Source: Blastococcus sp. CPCC 205250 (GTDB lineage: Bacteria > Actinomycetota > Actinomycetes > Mycobacteriales > Geodermatophilaceae). From it: DNA of 64,000 nt. Shown one piece after another: positions 34,770 through 45,776 of the stretch. The stretch is from NCBI RefSeq assembly GCF_019799925.1, contig NZ_JABGCG010000013.1:1-64000 (forward strand). Reading direction: 5' to 3'. The stretch's first letter is position 1; every line of letters begins with the position of its first letter. A program made the translations under genes and the position numbers. The notes below the pieces were generated by a model. That model made no database searches and was not told where the DNA came from. It saw nothing but the letters and a program-made list of their open reading frames with translations.

Positions 34770-36496
34770 CGCGCTCGTCCCGCCTGCTGGTCGCCGCGCT
34801 GCTGCTGGCGCTGACGGCGTGCTCGACCGTGCCCTCCAGCTCGCCCACGGTGCAGATCACCCAGGAGCCGGCGCGGGCCGCGGAGGCCGTCGGCATCGAG
34901 CCCCTGGAGCCCCAGGAGGGCGCGACGCCGGAGGAGATCGTGCGCGGGTTCATCGCCGCGGCCGCGAGCACCGTGCGACGGCACCCGGTGGCGCGGATGT
35001 ACCTGACCGACGAGGCCGCGCAGACGTGGTCCGACGAGAGCCGGATCACCGTGATCGGCGCCGACTTCGCCACGGTCACCGCCCCCGCGGACGAGAGCAC
35101 GAGCCCCGCGGGCACGGTCGCGGTCACCGCCGACCGGGTGGGTGAGGTCGACCCGCGCGGGGTCTTCACCGTCGGGTCGGGGCTGGAGCAGGACTTCTTC
35201 CTCCGGCTGACCCTGGTGGAGGTCGACGGGGAGTGGCGGATCACCGACCCGCCCGACGGGCTGGTGATGGCGCAGCCGGACTTCCAGCGCCTCTACGACC
35301 AGCGGGCGGTGTACTTCGTCGACCCGACCCTGCAGCGCGTCGTGCCGGACCCTCGCTACCTCATCGAGGGCGAGTCGCAGCCGACCGCCCTGGTCGAGCG
35401 GCTGCTGGCCGGCCCGTCGCCGGCACTGGCCGGTGGCGTGGTGAACCAGCTGGCCGAGGCCGGGCTCGTGCGGGCGGTCACCGTGGCCGGGCAGTCGGTC
35501 CGGGTGGACCTGTCGGGGGTCGACGACCTGGCGCAGCCCGAGCTGTCGGTGCTGTGCGCGCAGGTGGTGTGGACGCTGAACCAGCTGCCCGGCTCGCCGT
35601 CGGTGGAGCTGCTGGTCGACGGCGAGCCGCTGACGCTGGACGGCGTCCCGGCCGAGCAGTCGGTCGAGGACTGGTCGACCTTCGACCCGGAGGCGGCGCC
35701 GCTGGGCGCCGTCGGGCACTTCCTGGACGACGGCGCGCTGCGTCGCACCGACGGCGAGCCCGCCCCCGGCCCGGCCGGCGAGGGCGCCCTCGTCCTCTTC
35801 GGGGCAGCGATCTCGACCGACCCGCGCACCGGCGAGCCGGCGACGATGGTCGGCGCCACCTTCCGGGGGCCCGACGGGGTCGCGCTGCTGCGGGGCCGGT
35901 ACGGCGGCGACCTCGTGGAGGTGCTCACCGCCCAGTCCCTCAGCGTCCCCACCGTGGCCGCGACCCGGAACGAGTTCTGGACGGTCCGCAACCGCAGCGA
36001 GGTCGTCCTCGTGCCCGCCGAGGGCGCGCCGCAGCCGGTCAGTGCCCCGACCCTGGGGGCGCTGGGCACGGTGTCGGAGCTGCAGCTGTCCCCGGACGGG
36101 GTGCGCGCGGCCGTGATCGTCAACGGCAGCCAGCTGTACGTCGGCACCGTCGTCCGCCAGGAGGACGCCCCCGTGACGCTGGGGGACCTGCGCCCGGTCG
36201 CGACGTCGCTGACCGGCATCACCGACGTGGCGTGGGCCGCCGCCGACCGCCTGCTGGTGCTGGCGGGGGGCGAGGAGGGCCTGGCCCCGTACTCGCTGGG
36301 GGTCGACGGCTGGGGGCTGACCGCGGTGGCCACCGCGGGCCTGCCCGCCCAGCCGAGCCGGATCGCCGCCGCGCCGGGCCAGCAGCCGCTGGTCAGCGCG
36401 AACGGCTCGGTGTGGCAGCTGTCCGGCGGCACGTGGCTCACGCTCGTGCGCGGGCAGCAGCCCGTGGAGGGCAGCGAGCCCTTCTTCCCCGCGTAG
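34766..36496 (+). CDS. lpqB: Lipoprotein LpqB, MtrAB accessory factor
   Basis: LpqB is a surface lipoprotein that modulates MtrB signalling. The 576-residue product has a lipoprotein signal with LTAC (Cys19), a GerMN-type sporulation/spore-germination domain in the first half (PTALVERLLAGPSPALAGGVVNQL is its start) and a C-terminal beta-propeller-like part (VSELQLSPDGVRAAVIVNGSQLYVG). The GTG overlaps the mtrB stop. Gene order mtrA-mtrB-lpqB is universal in actinobacteria. Length equals that of Rv3244c within a few residues. Confidence 0.94.
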   Translation: MTRSSRLLVAALLLALTACSTVPSSSPTVQITQEPARAAEAVGIEPLEPQEGATPEEIVRGFIAAAASTVRRHPVARMYLTDEAAQTWSDESRITVIGADFATVTAPADESTSPAGTVAVTADRVGEVDPRGVFTVGSGLEQDFFLRLTLVEVDGEWRITDPPDGLVMAQPDFQRLYDQRAVYFVDPTLQRVVPDPRYLIEGESQPTALVERLLAGPSPALAGGVVNQLAEAGLVRAVTVAGQSVRVDLSGVDDLAQPELSVLCAQVVWTLNQLPGSPSVELLVDGEPLTLDGVPAEQSVEDWSTFDPEAAPLGAVGHFLDDGALRRTDGEPAPGPAGEGALVLFGAAISTDPRTGEPATMVGATFRGPDGVALLRGRYGGDLVEVLTAQSLSVPTVAATRNEFWTVRNRSEVVLVPAEGAPQPVSAPTLGALGTVSELQLSPDGVRAAVIVNGSQLYVGTVVRQEDAPVTLGDLRPVATSLTGITDVAWAAADRLLVLAGGEEGLAPYSLGVDGWGLTAVATAGLPAQPSRIAAAPGQQPLVSANGSVWQLSGGTWLTLVRGQQPVEGSEPFFPA

Positions 36497-36605
36497 CGGC
36501 GTCCCCCGGAGGCCCGCCAGGGGACGGCCGGTCCCCGGGACGGGCAGCCGTCCACAACCGGCTCCCGGGCCTGGCCGGCGGCCGGCCCCGCGTGCAGGGT
36601 GGGGC

Positions 36606-37370
36606 GTGCGCGCGGTCGGGGAGGTGGTCCGCGCGACGGCCGGCGCGCTGACCGACCTCGTGCTGCCGCGGATCTGCGCCGGGTGCGGCCTGCCCGGCGT
36701 GCTGCTCTGCCGCACCTGCGCCCGGGCGTTCGCCCGGCCGCACCTGGCCCAGCCGCGGCGCTTCCCGGCCGGCTTCCCGCCCACGGTCGCCGCGGCGGCC
36801 TACGCCGGGCCGGTGCGTCCGGCGGTCAACGCGTTCAAGGAGCACGGGCGGGCGGAGCTGGTCCGGCCGCTGGGTGCGGCGCTGGCGCTGGCGGTCGCCG
36901 CCGTGCGGGCCGGCGTGTCCGGTGCGGGTCCGGGCACGCCGGTGCTGCTAGTGCCGCTCCCGGCGACGCGGGCGGCCCTGCGGACGCGGGGGCGCGACCA
37001 CGTCGCGGAACTCGCCCGGGCTGCAGTGGGGGTGCTGCGCACCGAGGGGGTGCCGGCCGGGGAGGCGCGGCTGCTGCGCCGCAGGGGCCGGGTCGCGGAC
37101 TCCGCCGGGCTGTCGGCCGCGCAGCGCCGAGCGAACCTGGCCGGGACCTTCGCCGTGCACCCCCGCCGGGAGGTCCCGCGCGGGACGCTGCTGGTGCTCG
37201 TCGACGACGTGGTGACCAGCGGGGCCACGCTCACCGAGGCCGCCGCCGCGCTGGGCGGGACACGCCGGGACGACACGCCGGTGCTCGCCGCCGTGGTGGC
37301 CGCGACGCCGCGCCGGGACCCCCGACCCGGTTCCGCGGCACCACCTGCGTGGACGTCCACCGACCGGTGA
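36606..37370 (+). CDS. ComF-family phosphoribosyltransferase-like protein
   Basis: 254 residues. An N-terminal zinc ribbon CAGCGLPGVLLCRTC (CxxC...CxxC) precedes a type I phosphoribosyltransferase fold: VLLVPLPATRAALRTRGRDH and the PRPP loop LVLVDDVVTSGATLTEAAAAL. ComF helps DNA uptake in competent bacteria, but actinobacterial members (Rv3242c) are of unclear role. Located between lpqB and hpf as in mycobacteria. Confidence 0.88.
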   Translation: MRAVGEVVRATAGALTDLVLPRICAGCGLPGVLLCRTCARAFARPHLAQPRRFPAGFPPTVAAAAYAGPVRPAVNAFKEHGRAELVRPLGAALALAVAAVRAGVSGAGPGTPVLLVPLPATRAALRTRGRDHVAELARAAVGVLRTEGVPAGEARLLRRRGRVADSAGLSAAQRRANLAGTFAVHPRREVPRGTLLVLVDDVVTSGATLTEAAAALGGTRRDDTPVLAAVVAATPRRDPRPGSAAPPAWTSTDR

Positions 37371-37464
37371 CCCAGGTCACGTCGGGGGGTGCGGTCGACT
37401 GTCGGGACACCTGGTGGACGACTAGCGTTCAACCGGACACACACCCGTACTACCGGGAGGTCTC

Positions 37465-38163
37465 ATGGAGATCGTTGTCCGCGGCCGGAACGTCGAAGTG
37501 CCGGAACACTACCGCCAGCACGTCGAGGACAAGGTCGGTTCGCTCGACCGCTTCGACGGCAAGCTCAAGATGCTCCGGATGGACGTCGAGCTGTTCCACG
37601 AGAAGAACCCACGACAGTCGTCGAACTGCCAGCGCGTGGAGATCACCCTGCGGGGCAAGGGTCCCGTCGTCCGCGCGGAGGCCAGCGCGCCGGACTTCTA
37701 CGGTGCGCTCGACCTGGCCTGCACGAAGCTGGAGAACCGGCTGCGCCGGGCGGCCGACCGCCGCCGGGTGCACCACGGCCGGCGGACCCCGGCCAGCGTG
37801 CGGCTCACCGGCAACTCCGCCGAGCCGCTGCCCCCCGTGGAGCCCTCGGCTCCGGCCGCCGACCTGGAACCCGGGTTCGACGGCGAGCCGCTCGTCACCG
37901 ACCTCGACGAGCACCTGCCCGGGCAGGTCGTCCGCGAGAAGCACCACCCGGCGACGCCCATGACCGTCGACCAGGCCCTCCACGAGATGGAACTGGTCGG
38001 TCACGACTTCTTCCTGTTCCAGTGCGCCGACACCGGACAGCCGACCGTCGTCTACCGGCGGCACGCCTACGACTACGGCCTCATCCGGCTGGTCGACGTG
38101 CCCCTGGACGGTGCGATGACGCACCTGGCCGCCCCCGCCGAGCCGGTGGCGGCGCCGCTCTGA
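37465..38163 (+). CDS. hpf: Ribosome hibernation-promoting factor, long form
   Basis: Long HPF dimerises 70S ribosomes into inactive 100S particles in stationary phase or hypoxia. Residues 1-110 form the ribosome-binding domain (EIVVRGRNVEVPEHYRQHVEDKV, DFYGALDLACTKLENRLRR); a linker of about 65 residues follows; residues 165-225 form the dimerisation domain (MTVDQALHEMELVGHDFFLFQ, YDYGLIRLV). 232 residues, normal for the long class. GGGAGG lies just upstream of the ATG. It ends at a strong bidirectional terminator. Confidence 0.94.
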   Translation: MEIVVRGRNVEVPEHYRQHVEDKVGSLDRFDGKLKMLRMDVELFHEKNPRQSSNCQRVEITLRGKGPVVRAEASAPDFYGALDLACTKLENRLRRAADRRRVHHGRRTPASVRLTGNSAEPLPPVEPSAPAADLEPGFDGEPLVTDLDEHLPGQVVREKHHPATPMTVDQALHEMELVGHDFFLFQCADTGQPTVVYRRHAYDYGLIRLVDVPLDGAMTHLAAPAEPVAAPL

Positions 38164-38169
38164 GTCCCC

Positions 38170-38212
38170 GCGGAGTCGCTCGGTGACCAGATCGGTCACC
38201 GAGCGACTCCGC
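38170..38212. terminator. 19-bp bidirectional terminator
   Basis: Arms 38170-38188 and 38194-38212 pair perfectly over 19 bp around a 5-base loop. It sits between the convergent hpf and GNAT stops. Confidence 0.85.
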
Positions 38213-38213
38213 A

Positions 38214-38783
38214 TCAGTCACCGGGCAGCCGGCCGAAGAGCACGGCGTCGGACCGGCTGCCGGTGCGGTCCTCCAGGCAGCCGCGCACCACCCCCTCCCG
38301 CCGGAACCCGGCCCGCTCGGCGGTGACCTGCGAGGCGGTGTTGGCGACGTCGGCGACCAGGTGCACCCGCGGGGCGCCGAGCCCCAGGGCCCACTCGGCG
38401 AGCGCGTGCGCCGTCTCGGCGGCATAGCCGCGTCCGCGCGCACCCGCGGCGATCCAGTAGCCGATCTCCGGGCCCAGCCGGCCGCCGCGGAAGTGCACTC
38501 CCGCCGATCCGACCAGCACGCCGTCGGCCTCCACGACGACCGGCATCCCGCGTCCCTCGGCGCGCTCGGCCGGGGCCACCTCGGCGACCCAGGCCCGCGC
38601 CAGCTCCCGCGTGTAGGGGAGGGCGAGGGCGGTGATCCAGCGCTGGATCCCCGGGTCCTGGCAGGCGGTGAAGACGGCGTCCTCGTCGTCGGGACGGTGC
38701 GGGCGCAGCAGCAGCCGCTCGGTGGCGACCACCTCGGTGGACAGGTCGACGTCGCTGAGGTCCATCCCCTCGGGAGCGGTCAC
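38214..38783 (-). CDS. GNAT-family N-acetyltransferase (RimJ-like)
   Basis: 189-residue acetyltransferase with ERLLLRPHRPDDEDAVF at the start, GPEIGYWIAAGARGRGYAAET carrying the acetyl-CoA loop (RGRGYA) and VHLVADVANTASQVTAERAGF near the end, which is the ribosomal-protein acetyltransferase subgroup. It starts with GTG 38783, 10 bases after the oxidoreductase gene, with which it forms a two-gene unit. Substrate unknown. Confidence 0.85.
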   Translation of the reverse strand: MTAPEGMDLSDVDLSTEVVATERLLLRPHRPDDEDAVFTACQDPGIQRWITALALPYTRELARAWVAEVAPAERAEGRGMPVVVEADGVLVGSAGVHFRGGRLGPEIGYWIAAGARGRGYAAETAHALAEWALGLGAPRVHLVADVANTASQVTAERAGFRREGVVRGCLEDRTGSRSDAVLFGRLPGD

Positions 38784-38793
38784 CCGGACATGC

Positions 38794-39186
38794 TCAGGCG
38801 TTCCCCAGCACCCGGTCGACCGATATCTCGATGACCACCCGCGCCGGGTTCTCCCGCGGCTGCCGGTAGCGGCGGGCGTAGCGCTCGACGGCGTCGGCCA
38901 CCGACTCGGCGTCGTCCCGCACGACCGCCGTCCCCTCTAGGGTCAGCCACCGGCGGCCGTCCACCTGGCACACCGCGACCTGGGCCTGCCCGTCCCGCAC
39001 GTGGCGGGCCTTGGCCGAGGTGCCCGAGGTGATGACGCGGGCGGTCGCGGTCTCCGGGTCGAACGTGACCCCGACCGGCACGACGTGCGGGCTGCCGTCG
39101 GCGCGCAGCGTCGTCAGCGTCGCCAGGTGCCGCTCCGTGAGGAAGGTGAGCGTGTCGGGGCTCAGGGTGCGCGGGTCTGCTGCCAC
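38794..39186 (-). CDS. PPOX-class F420-dependent oxidoreductase
   Basis: 130-residue split-barrel flavin/F420 protein of the Rv1155-like family: LATLTTLRADGSPHVVPVGV, TSGTSAKARHVRDGQAQVAVC and WLTLEGTAVVRDDAESVADAVERY are typical. It probably uses F420H2 supplied through FbiA/FbiB encoded at 15.3-17.3 kb. Divergent from secA, with a leaderless-type box before its GTG. Substrate cannot be read from sequence. Confidence 0.8.
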   Translation of the reverse strand: MAADPRTLSPDTLTFLTERHLATLTTLRADGSPHVVPVGVTFDPETATARVITSGTSAKARHVRDGQAQVAVCQVDGRRWLTLEGTAVVRDDAESVADAVERYARRYRQPRENPARVVIEISVDRVLGNA

Positions 39187-39192
39187 CGGCGG

Positions 39193-39198
39193 AGGGTA
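39193..39198 (-). promoter_or_regulatory. -10 box TACCCT for the F420 oxidoreductase
   Basis: On the minus strand the hexamer ends 6 bases before the GTG at 39186. Confidence 0.45.
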
Positions 39199-39233
39199 TG
39201 TGCGCAGATCCTGGTGCCGGCAGGCGGGCCGCC

Positions 39234-39239
39234 TACTCT
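39234..39239 (+). promoter_or_regulatory. -10 box TACTCT for secA
   Basis: TACTCT ends 6 bases before the GTG at 39246. There is no ribosome site, so secA appears to be leaderless. Confidence 0.5.
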
Positions 39240-39245
39240 GGGTCC

Positions 39246-42317
<3,072 letters not shown>

Positions 42318-42339
42318 CGGGCGACCTCCTCGTCCTCCA

Positions 42340-42360
42340 CCGGCCCCTGCGAGGGGCCGG
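42340..42360 (+). terminator. First hairpin after secA
   Basis: An 8-bp stem (CCGGCCCC / GGGGCCGG) with a 5-base loop, 23 bases after the secA stop. Confidence 0.6.
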
Positions 42361-42389
42361 GTGGCCCAGCTGATCGCGCAGGGCCGTGC

Positions 42390-42424
42390 AGCGCCCCCGC
42401 CGGCCTCGTGCCGGCGGGGGCGCT
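42390..42424 (+). terminator. Second hairpin after secA
   Basis: A 14-bp perfect stem (AGCGCCCCCGCCGG / CCGGCGGGGGCGCT) with a 7-base loop. Its 3' arm ends inside the first unit of the tandem repeat. Confidence 0.75.
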
Positions 42425-42515
42425 GCCGTCCTGGTGGGGCGCTGCCGTCCTGGTGGGGCGCTGCCGTCCTGGCGGGGCGCTGCCGTCCTGGCGGGGCGCT
42501 GCCGTCCTGGCGGGC
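42421..42515. repeat. Five-copy 19-bp tandem repeat downstream of secA
   Basis: The unit CGCTGCCGTCCTGGTGGGG occurs at 42421, 42440, 42459, 42478 and 42497. Copies 1-2 have GGT and copies 3-5 have GGC at position 15; copy 5 ends in C. Units abut without spacers. It lies between convergent genes and overlaps the second secA terminator stem. Confidence 0.95.
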
Positions 42516-42536
42516 TGCGGGTCCGCGCAGGGGCGG

Positions 42537-43091
42537 TCAGCCGATCTGCAGGGCCGTGCAGCGCCAGCGGCCGTCGATCCCCTCGAGCCGCGCGGCCACG
42601 GCGTGCGCCCGTCCCGATCTGCGGGCCACGGCGCTGATCTCCGCGACGCCGTCCACCGGTTCGCACACGTGCACCGGACCCAGCAGGACCGGTGCCGTGC
42701 CACCGGCACACCAGGCCGGTCGTGGCCGGGCGGCAAGGCCGGCGTAGAGGTTCGGCGCGGTCAGGCGCTGCGCCTGGGCGAGGGGCCGGAGCCCGGCCAG
42801 ACCCTCGAGGACCAGCAGGAGCAGGCGCCGTCCGGCGAGACCCGGCTCGGGCAGGTCGTTGCGGGAGGACCAGGTCGGGCCGAAGTCGGCCGCGCGCCGG
42901 TGCACGTCACGGGGTCGGGGCCCCGGGCGGTGCGGCGCGCGCGGTGGCGTGACCCCGTGCCGGACCAGGGGCAGGGCGGGCCGCTGGCTGACCGGCGGCT
43001 GCGGAGTCGGGACGACGGTCAGCCGGAACGTCCGGAGCGCAGGCGCGTCGGCCGGGGTGCTGGCGGACGCGGCGGCGGGTGGCGCGGTCAT
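42537..43091 (-). CDS. DUF6459 (Rv3235-like) protein
   Basis: 184 residues: a Pro/Ala-rich N-terminal half and a conserved C-terminal half with RLLLLVLEGLAGLRPLAQ, LTAPNLYAGL, VCEPVDGVAEISAVARRSGR and RWRCTALQIG. The last string is the family signature as I recall it. Function unknown; an OB/cystatin-like small domain is plausible. Its ATG overlaps the stop of the LysM gene (TGATG), so both are in one operon read towards secA. Confidence 0.75.
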   Translation of the reverse strand: MTAPPAAASASTPADAPALRTFRLTVVPTPQPPVSQRPALPLVRHGVTPPRAPHRPGPRPRDVHRRAADFGPTWSSRNDLPEPGLAGRRLLLLVLEGLAGLRPLAQAQRLTAPNLYAGLAARPRPAWCAGGTAPVLLGPVHVCEPVDGVAEISAVARRSGRAHAVAARLEGIDGRWRCTALQIG

Positions 43092-43906
43092 CACGGGTGC
43101 TCGCTCTCTGCGGGTGCGGTCGGGTCGGCCGGTGCGCGCAGCACCTGGCCGGGGAGGAGGAGGTCGGGGTCGTCGCCGATCACCGCGGCGTTGGCGGTCC
43201 ACCAGGCGGCGACGGCTCGGGTGACCTCTGCGGCCGCGGGGTCGCCGCCGGTGCGGGCGCGCAGGTCGGCCGCGGCGACGTCCCAGAGGCAGTCGCCGCG
43301 GACGACGACGTACCGGCCGTCCGGCCAGTCGGGGACGGGAGGGGGTGTCGGGCGCCCGGTCGCCGTACCGGGGTCCGGTGCGGCGCCTGGCGCGGGGTCC
43401 GGCGCGGCGGAGGGCGCGGAGTTTGCTGACGGGGGTGGGGGCGGTGCGGGTGCCGGGGCCGCCGGCCAGTCCGGCACGGGGCCGGCGTCCGGCGGTGACT
43501 GGACGGCAGCCGGCAGCGACTGGACGGCGGCGGCCGGAGCCGTGGCGGGCACGCAGCCGGACAGGACCGGCACGCCCACCGTCAGGCCCACCCCGAGCGC
43601 CACGGCGGCGGCCTGCCGGGCGCCCGCGGGCAGCAGCAGCCGGCCGGCCCCGCGCGCGGCGGCCCCCAGCAGGCCGGGGGCGACGGACAGCGCGGTGAGC
43701 AGCAGGCCGAGCGCTCCCCAGCCCCAGGCGGTCCACGCCGCCAGACCGACGAGTGCGACGAGGAGCGTCTCGGGGCCGGACGCGTCGGCCACCGCCTGCG
43801 GAGCGGTGAGGACCGCCGGATCGGGCAGCCCGCGCGTGAGCACGGACAGCAGCGCCGCGACGGCCGCCATGACGGCGGCGGTGGCGGCCAAGCGGCGCAG
43901 TGACAT
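43091..43906 (-). CDS. LysM-domain membrane protein
   Basis: 271 residues. Two or three hydrophobic segments in the first 120 residues (AAVMAAVAALLSVLTRG, TLLVALVGLAAWTAWGWGALGLLLTAL) precede a Pro-rich linker and a C-terminal LysM-like module: YVVVRGDCLWDVAAADL, WWTANAAVIGDDPDLLLPGQVL. LysM binds peptidoglycan, so this protein likely tethers the wall to the membrane. The ATG has a GAGGAGG ribosome site. Partner DUF6459 follows. Confidence 0.8.
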   Translation of the reverse strand: MSLRRLAATAAVMAAVAALLSVLTRGLPDPAVLTAPQAVADASGPETLLVALVGLAAWTAWGWGALGLLLTALSVAPGLLGAAARGAGRLLLPAGARQAAAVALGVGLTVGVPVLSGCVPATAPAAAVQSLPAAVQSPPDAGPVPDWPAAPAPAPPPPPSANSAPSAAPDPAPGAAPDPGTATGRPTPPPVPDWPDGRYVVVRGDCLWDVAAADLRARTGGDPAAAEVTRAVAAWWTANAAVIGDDPDLLLPGQVLRAPADPTAPAESEHP

Positions 43907-43940
43907 CGGGACCTCCTCGGGGACCCGGCTACTACAGCAA

Positions 43941-43957
43941 CCAAACGTCACCAAACG
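43941..43957. promoter_or_regulatory. Direct repeat CCAAACG with 10-bp period
   Basis: CCAAACG occurs at 43941-43947 and 43951-43957, on the same helix face, in an unusually AT-rich 60-base stretch between divergent genes. It may be an operator. Confidence 0.4.
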
Positions 43958-43976
43958 CAAGGGATGTGCACAGAGG

Positions 43977-43982
43977 TACGCT
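43977..43982 (+). promoter_or_regulatory. -10 box TACGCT for the Sm-like unknown gene
   Basis: TACGCT ends 6 bases before the GTG at 43989, leaderless spacing. Confidence 0.45.
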
Positions 43983-43988
43983 CCCGCC

Positions 43989-44555
43989 GTGCGATGGCAG
44001 CAGTTGTTCGCCGAGCTGTCGGCGGAGCTCGAGGCGTCGGAGATCGCGGCGGAACGAGCGGAGGACGCTGCGCGGGCCCGGCTGGAGATCGGCGCCGTCC
44101 GCTTGGCGGACCGGCTCGGGGGCGCGGTGGGTCGCGAACTCGCGGTGCGCTGCCGGGGAGCGGGAGAGCTGCGGGGAGTGGTGACCGAGCTCGGGCCGGA
44201 CTGGTTGCTGCTGACCGAGGCCGGGGCGCGCGAGGTGCTGGTCGCGGTCCCGGCGGTGCTCACCGTGGCCGGGCTGGACCGGGGGACCGCGGTGCCGGCC
44301 GGGGGCGATGTCGCGCGGCGGCTCGACCTGCGCTGGGCACTGCGCGGTCTGGCCCGCGACCGCGGGTCCGTGCAGGTGCTGCTCGACGACGGAGGCGCGC
44401 TGACCGGCACGATCGACCGGGTGGGCGCCGACTTCCTGGAGCTCGCCGAGCACGCGGTCGACCAGCCCCGGCGGGGCGCGGCGGTGCAGGGGGTGCGGGC
44501 GGTGGCCCTCGACGCGGTCGCAGCGGTGCGGCGGCTGGCGCCCGGGGTGGACTAG
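43989..44555 (+). CDS. Uncharacterised protein with two Sm-like segments
   Basis: 188 residues. An N-terminal helix (QQLFAELSAELEASEIAAER) is followed by two short repeats resembling Sm folds: ELRGVVTELGPDWLLLTEAG (about 58-77) and ALTGTIDRVGADFLELAEHA (about 139-158). This suggests an RNA- or protein-binding beta barrel, but no motif is decisive. Its stop codon and that of the convergent HTH gene share one CTAG. Confidence 0.65.
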   Translation: MRWQQLFAELSAELEASEIAAERAEDAARARLEIGAVRLADRLGGAVGRELAVRCRGAGELRGVVTELGPDWLLLTEAGAREVLVAVPAVLTVAGLDRGTAVPAGGDVARRLDLRWALRGLARDRGSVQVLLDDGGALTGTIDRVGADFLELAEHAVDQPRRGAAVQGVRAVALDAVAAVRRLAPGVD

Positions 44556-44803
44556 GAGGGCTCGGCCCCCGTGCGGGCCTCCCCAGCCTCGGGCTCGAGC
44601 TCCGGCACGTCGCCGGAGCGGGCCTCGGCGTAGCGCTGCTGGATGAAGCGCTCCAGCTCGTCGACCTCGACCCGCCACTGGCCGCGGCCGCCGATCTGGA
44701 TGGCGATCAGCTCCTTGCGGCGGACGAGCGCGTACACCTGCCGCCAGGAGACGTTCAGGATCTCCGCCACGTCGGCGAGGGTCAGGAAACGCGGTGTGGG
44801 CAT
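44552..44803 (-). CDS. Small helix-turn-helix (excisionase/MerR-like) DNA-binding protein
   Basis: 83 residues: FLTLADVAEILNVSWRQVYALVRRKELIAIQIG is a MerR-type winged helix as in excisionases, followed by GRGQWRVEVDELERFIQQRYAEA. No effector domain. It is widespread in actinobacteria near secA-downstream genes; BldC is a distant relative. Divergent from the CpaB-like gene with an inverted repeat between them, so autoregulation or control of that operon is possible. Confidence 0.85.
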   Translation of the reverse strand: MPTPRFLTLADVAEILNVSWRQVYALVRRKELIAIQIGGRGQWRVEVDELERFIQQRYAEARSGDVPELEPEAGEARTGAEPS

Positions 44804-44865
44804 CGGCGGTCTCTCATCCGGGGTCGCGGTCAGTCTGTCAGCCCTCCGGAGGCATCGGCCCCCGC

Positions 44866-44887
44866 GTCCACACCCGAACGTGTGGAC
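44866..44887. promoter_or_regulatory. 8-bp inverted repeat GTCCACAC-N6-GTGTGGAC
   Basis: A perfect inverted repeat with a 6-base spacer in the 193-base divergent region. The right half, read on the minus strand with two more bases, is TTGTCCACA, the actinobacterial DnaA box. It may be an operator for the HTH protein, or a chance DnaA-like site. Confidence 0.5.
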
Positions 44888-44996
44888 AACCGGTGCACGT
44901 CACCGTGCGCGTCCCGCATCATCTGCGTCCGACCGTCGGCTCCCGGCGGGGTACGACGGGCGGCGCGGCCGCCCACGGCGGACGGAGGCGGCACCG

Positions 44997-45776
44997 GTGA
45001 CGAGCGTGCGGACGGGCCCGGCGGCGGCTCCGGCGGCCTCGGCGGCTCCCGCGCCGACCGGGCGGGTGCGGGGGCCGGTGCCCCGGCGGGTGCGGCCGCC
45101 TCGCTGGCTGGACCTGCGGCTGGTGCTCGGCGTGCTCCTGGTGCTCGTGTCGGTCCTGCTCGGCGCCCGGGTGGTCGCCGCGGCGGACACGACCGTGCCC
45201 GTCTGGTCGGCGTCGGGCGACCTCGCGGCGGGGACCGTGCTGTCCGCCGACGACCTGGTCGCCGTCGACGTCCGCCTCGACGACGCGGCCGACCGCTACC
45301 TCGCCACGAGCACCCGGCCCGAGGGGCGCACGCTCGCCCGCGCGGTCCGCGACGGGGAGCTCCTGCCCCGCTCGGTGCTCGAGGACGTGCCCGACCTCGT
45401 CCAGCTCGCCCTCCCCGTGCAGGCAGGATTCGTGCCGCCGGGTCTGACCCGCGGCCAGGTGGTCGACGTCTACGCCGTCGCGGACCCCGCCGCCGGCGCC
45501 ACGGGCACCGCGGACGGGCAGGTGACGCTGGTCGTCGGGACCGCGCCGGTGCAGGCGGTCTCGGGACGGACGGACGGCGTGCTGTCGGCCTCGGCCACGA
45601 CGGTGCAGGTCGTCGTGTCGGTGGCAGCGGACTCCGCCGACGACGTGCTGGCGGCGATCGCGGGTCGGCCGCTCGTCGTGGTGGTGCGCGGGTCGGTCGA
45701 CGGAGCCGCGCCGTCGGCGGCCACGGTCCCGTCGACCGGGCCCACGTCGTCGGCTCCCGCGGGGCCGACGGGCTGA
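44997..45776 (+). CDS. SAF-domain (CpaB/RcpC-like) membrane-anchored protein
   Basis: 259 residues: an Arg/Pro-rich cytosolic tail, one membrane helix (LRLVLGVLLVLVSVLLGARVV, about 45-65), an SAF domain (VPVWSASGDLAAGTVLSADDL to GRTLARAVRDGELL) and a C-terminal domain that in CpaB anchors Tad-pilus components. A GGAGG site precedes the GTG. Its stop overlaps the next gene's ATG. No other Tad genes (secretin, TadA ATPase, pilin) are nearby, so the pair may have been reused for another envelope task. Confidence 0.75.
   Translation: MTSVRTGPAAAPAASAAPAPTGRVRGPVPRRVRPPRWLDLRLVLGVLLVLVSVLLGARVVAAADTTVPVWSASGDLAAGTVLSADDLVAVDVRLDDAADRYLATSTRPEGRTLARAVRDGELLPRSVLEDVPDLVQLALPVQAGFVPPGLTRGQVVDVYAVADPAAGATGTADGQVTLVVGTAPVQAVSGRTDGVLSASATTVQVVVSVAADSADDVLAAIAGRPLVVVVRGSVDGAAPSAATVPSTGPTSSAPAGPTG

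Noticed and set aside
42421..42515. The 19-bp repeats as a CRISPR array
   Set aside because: Units abut with no spacers and no cas genes are near.
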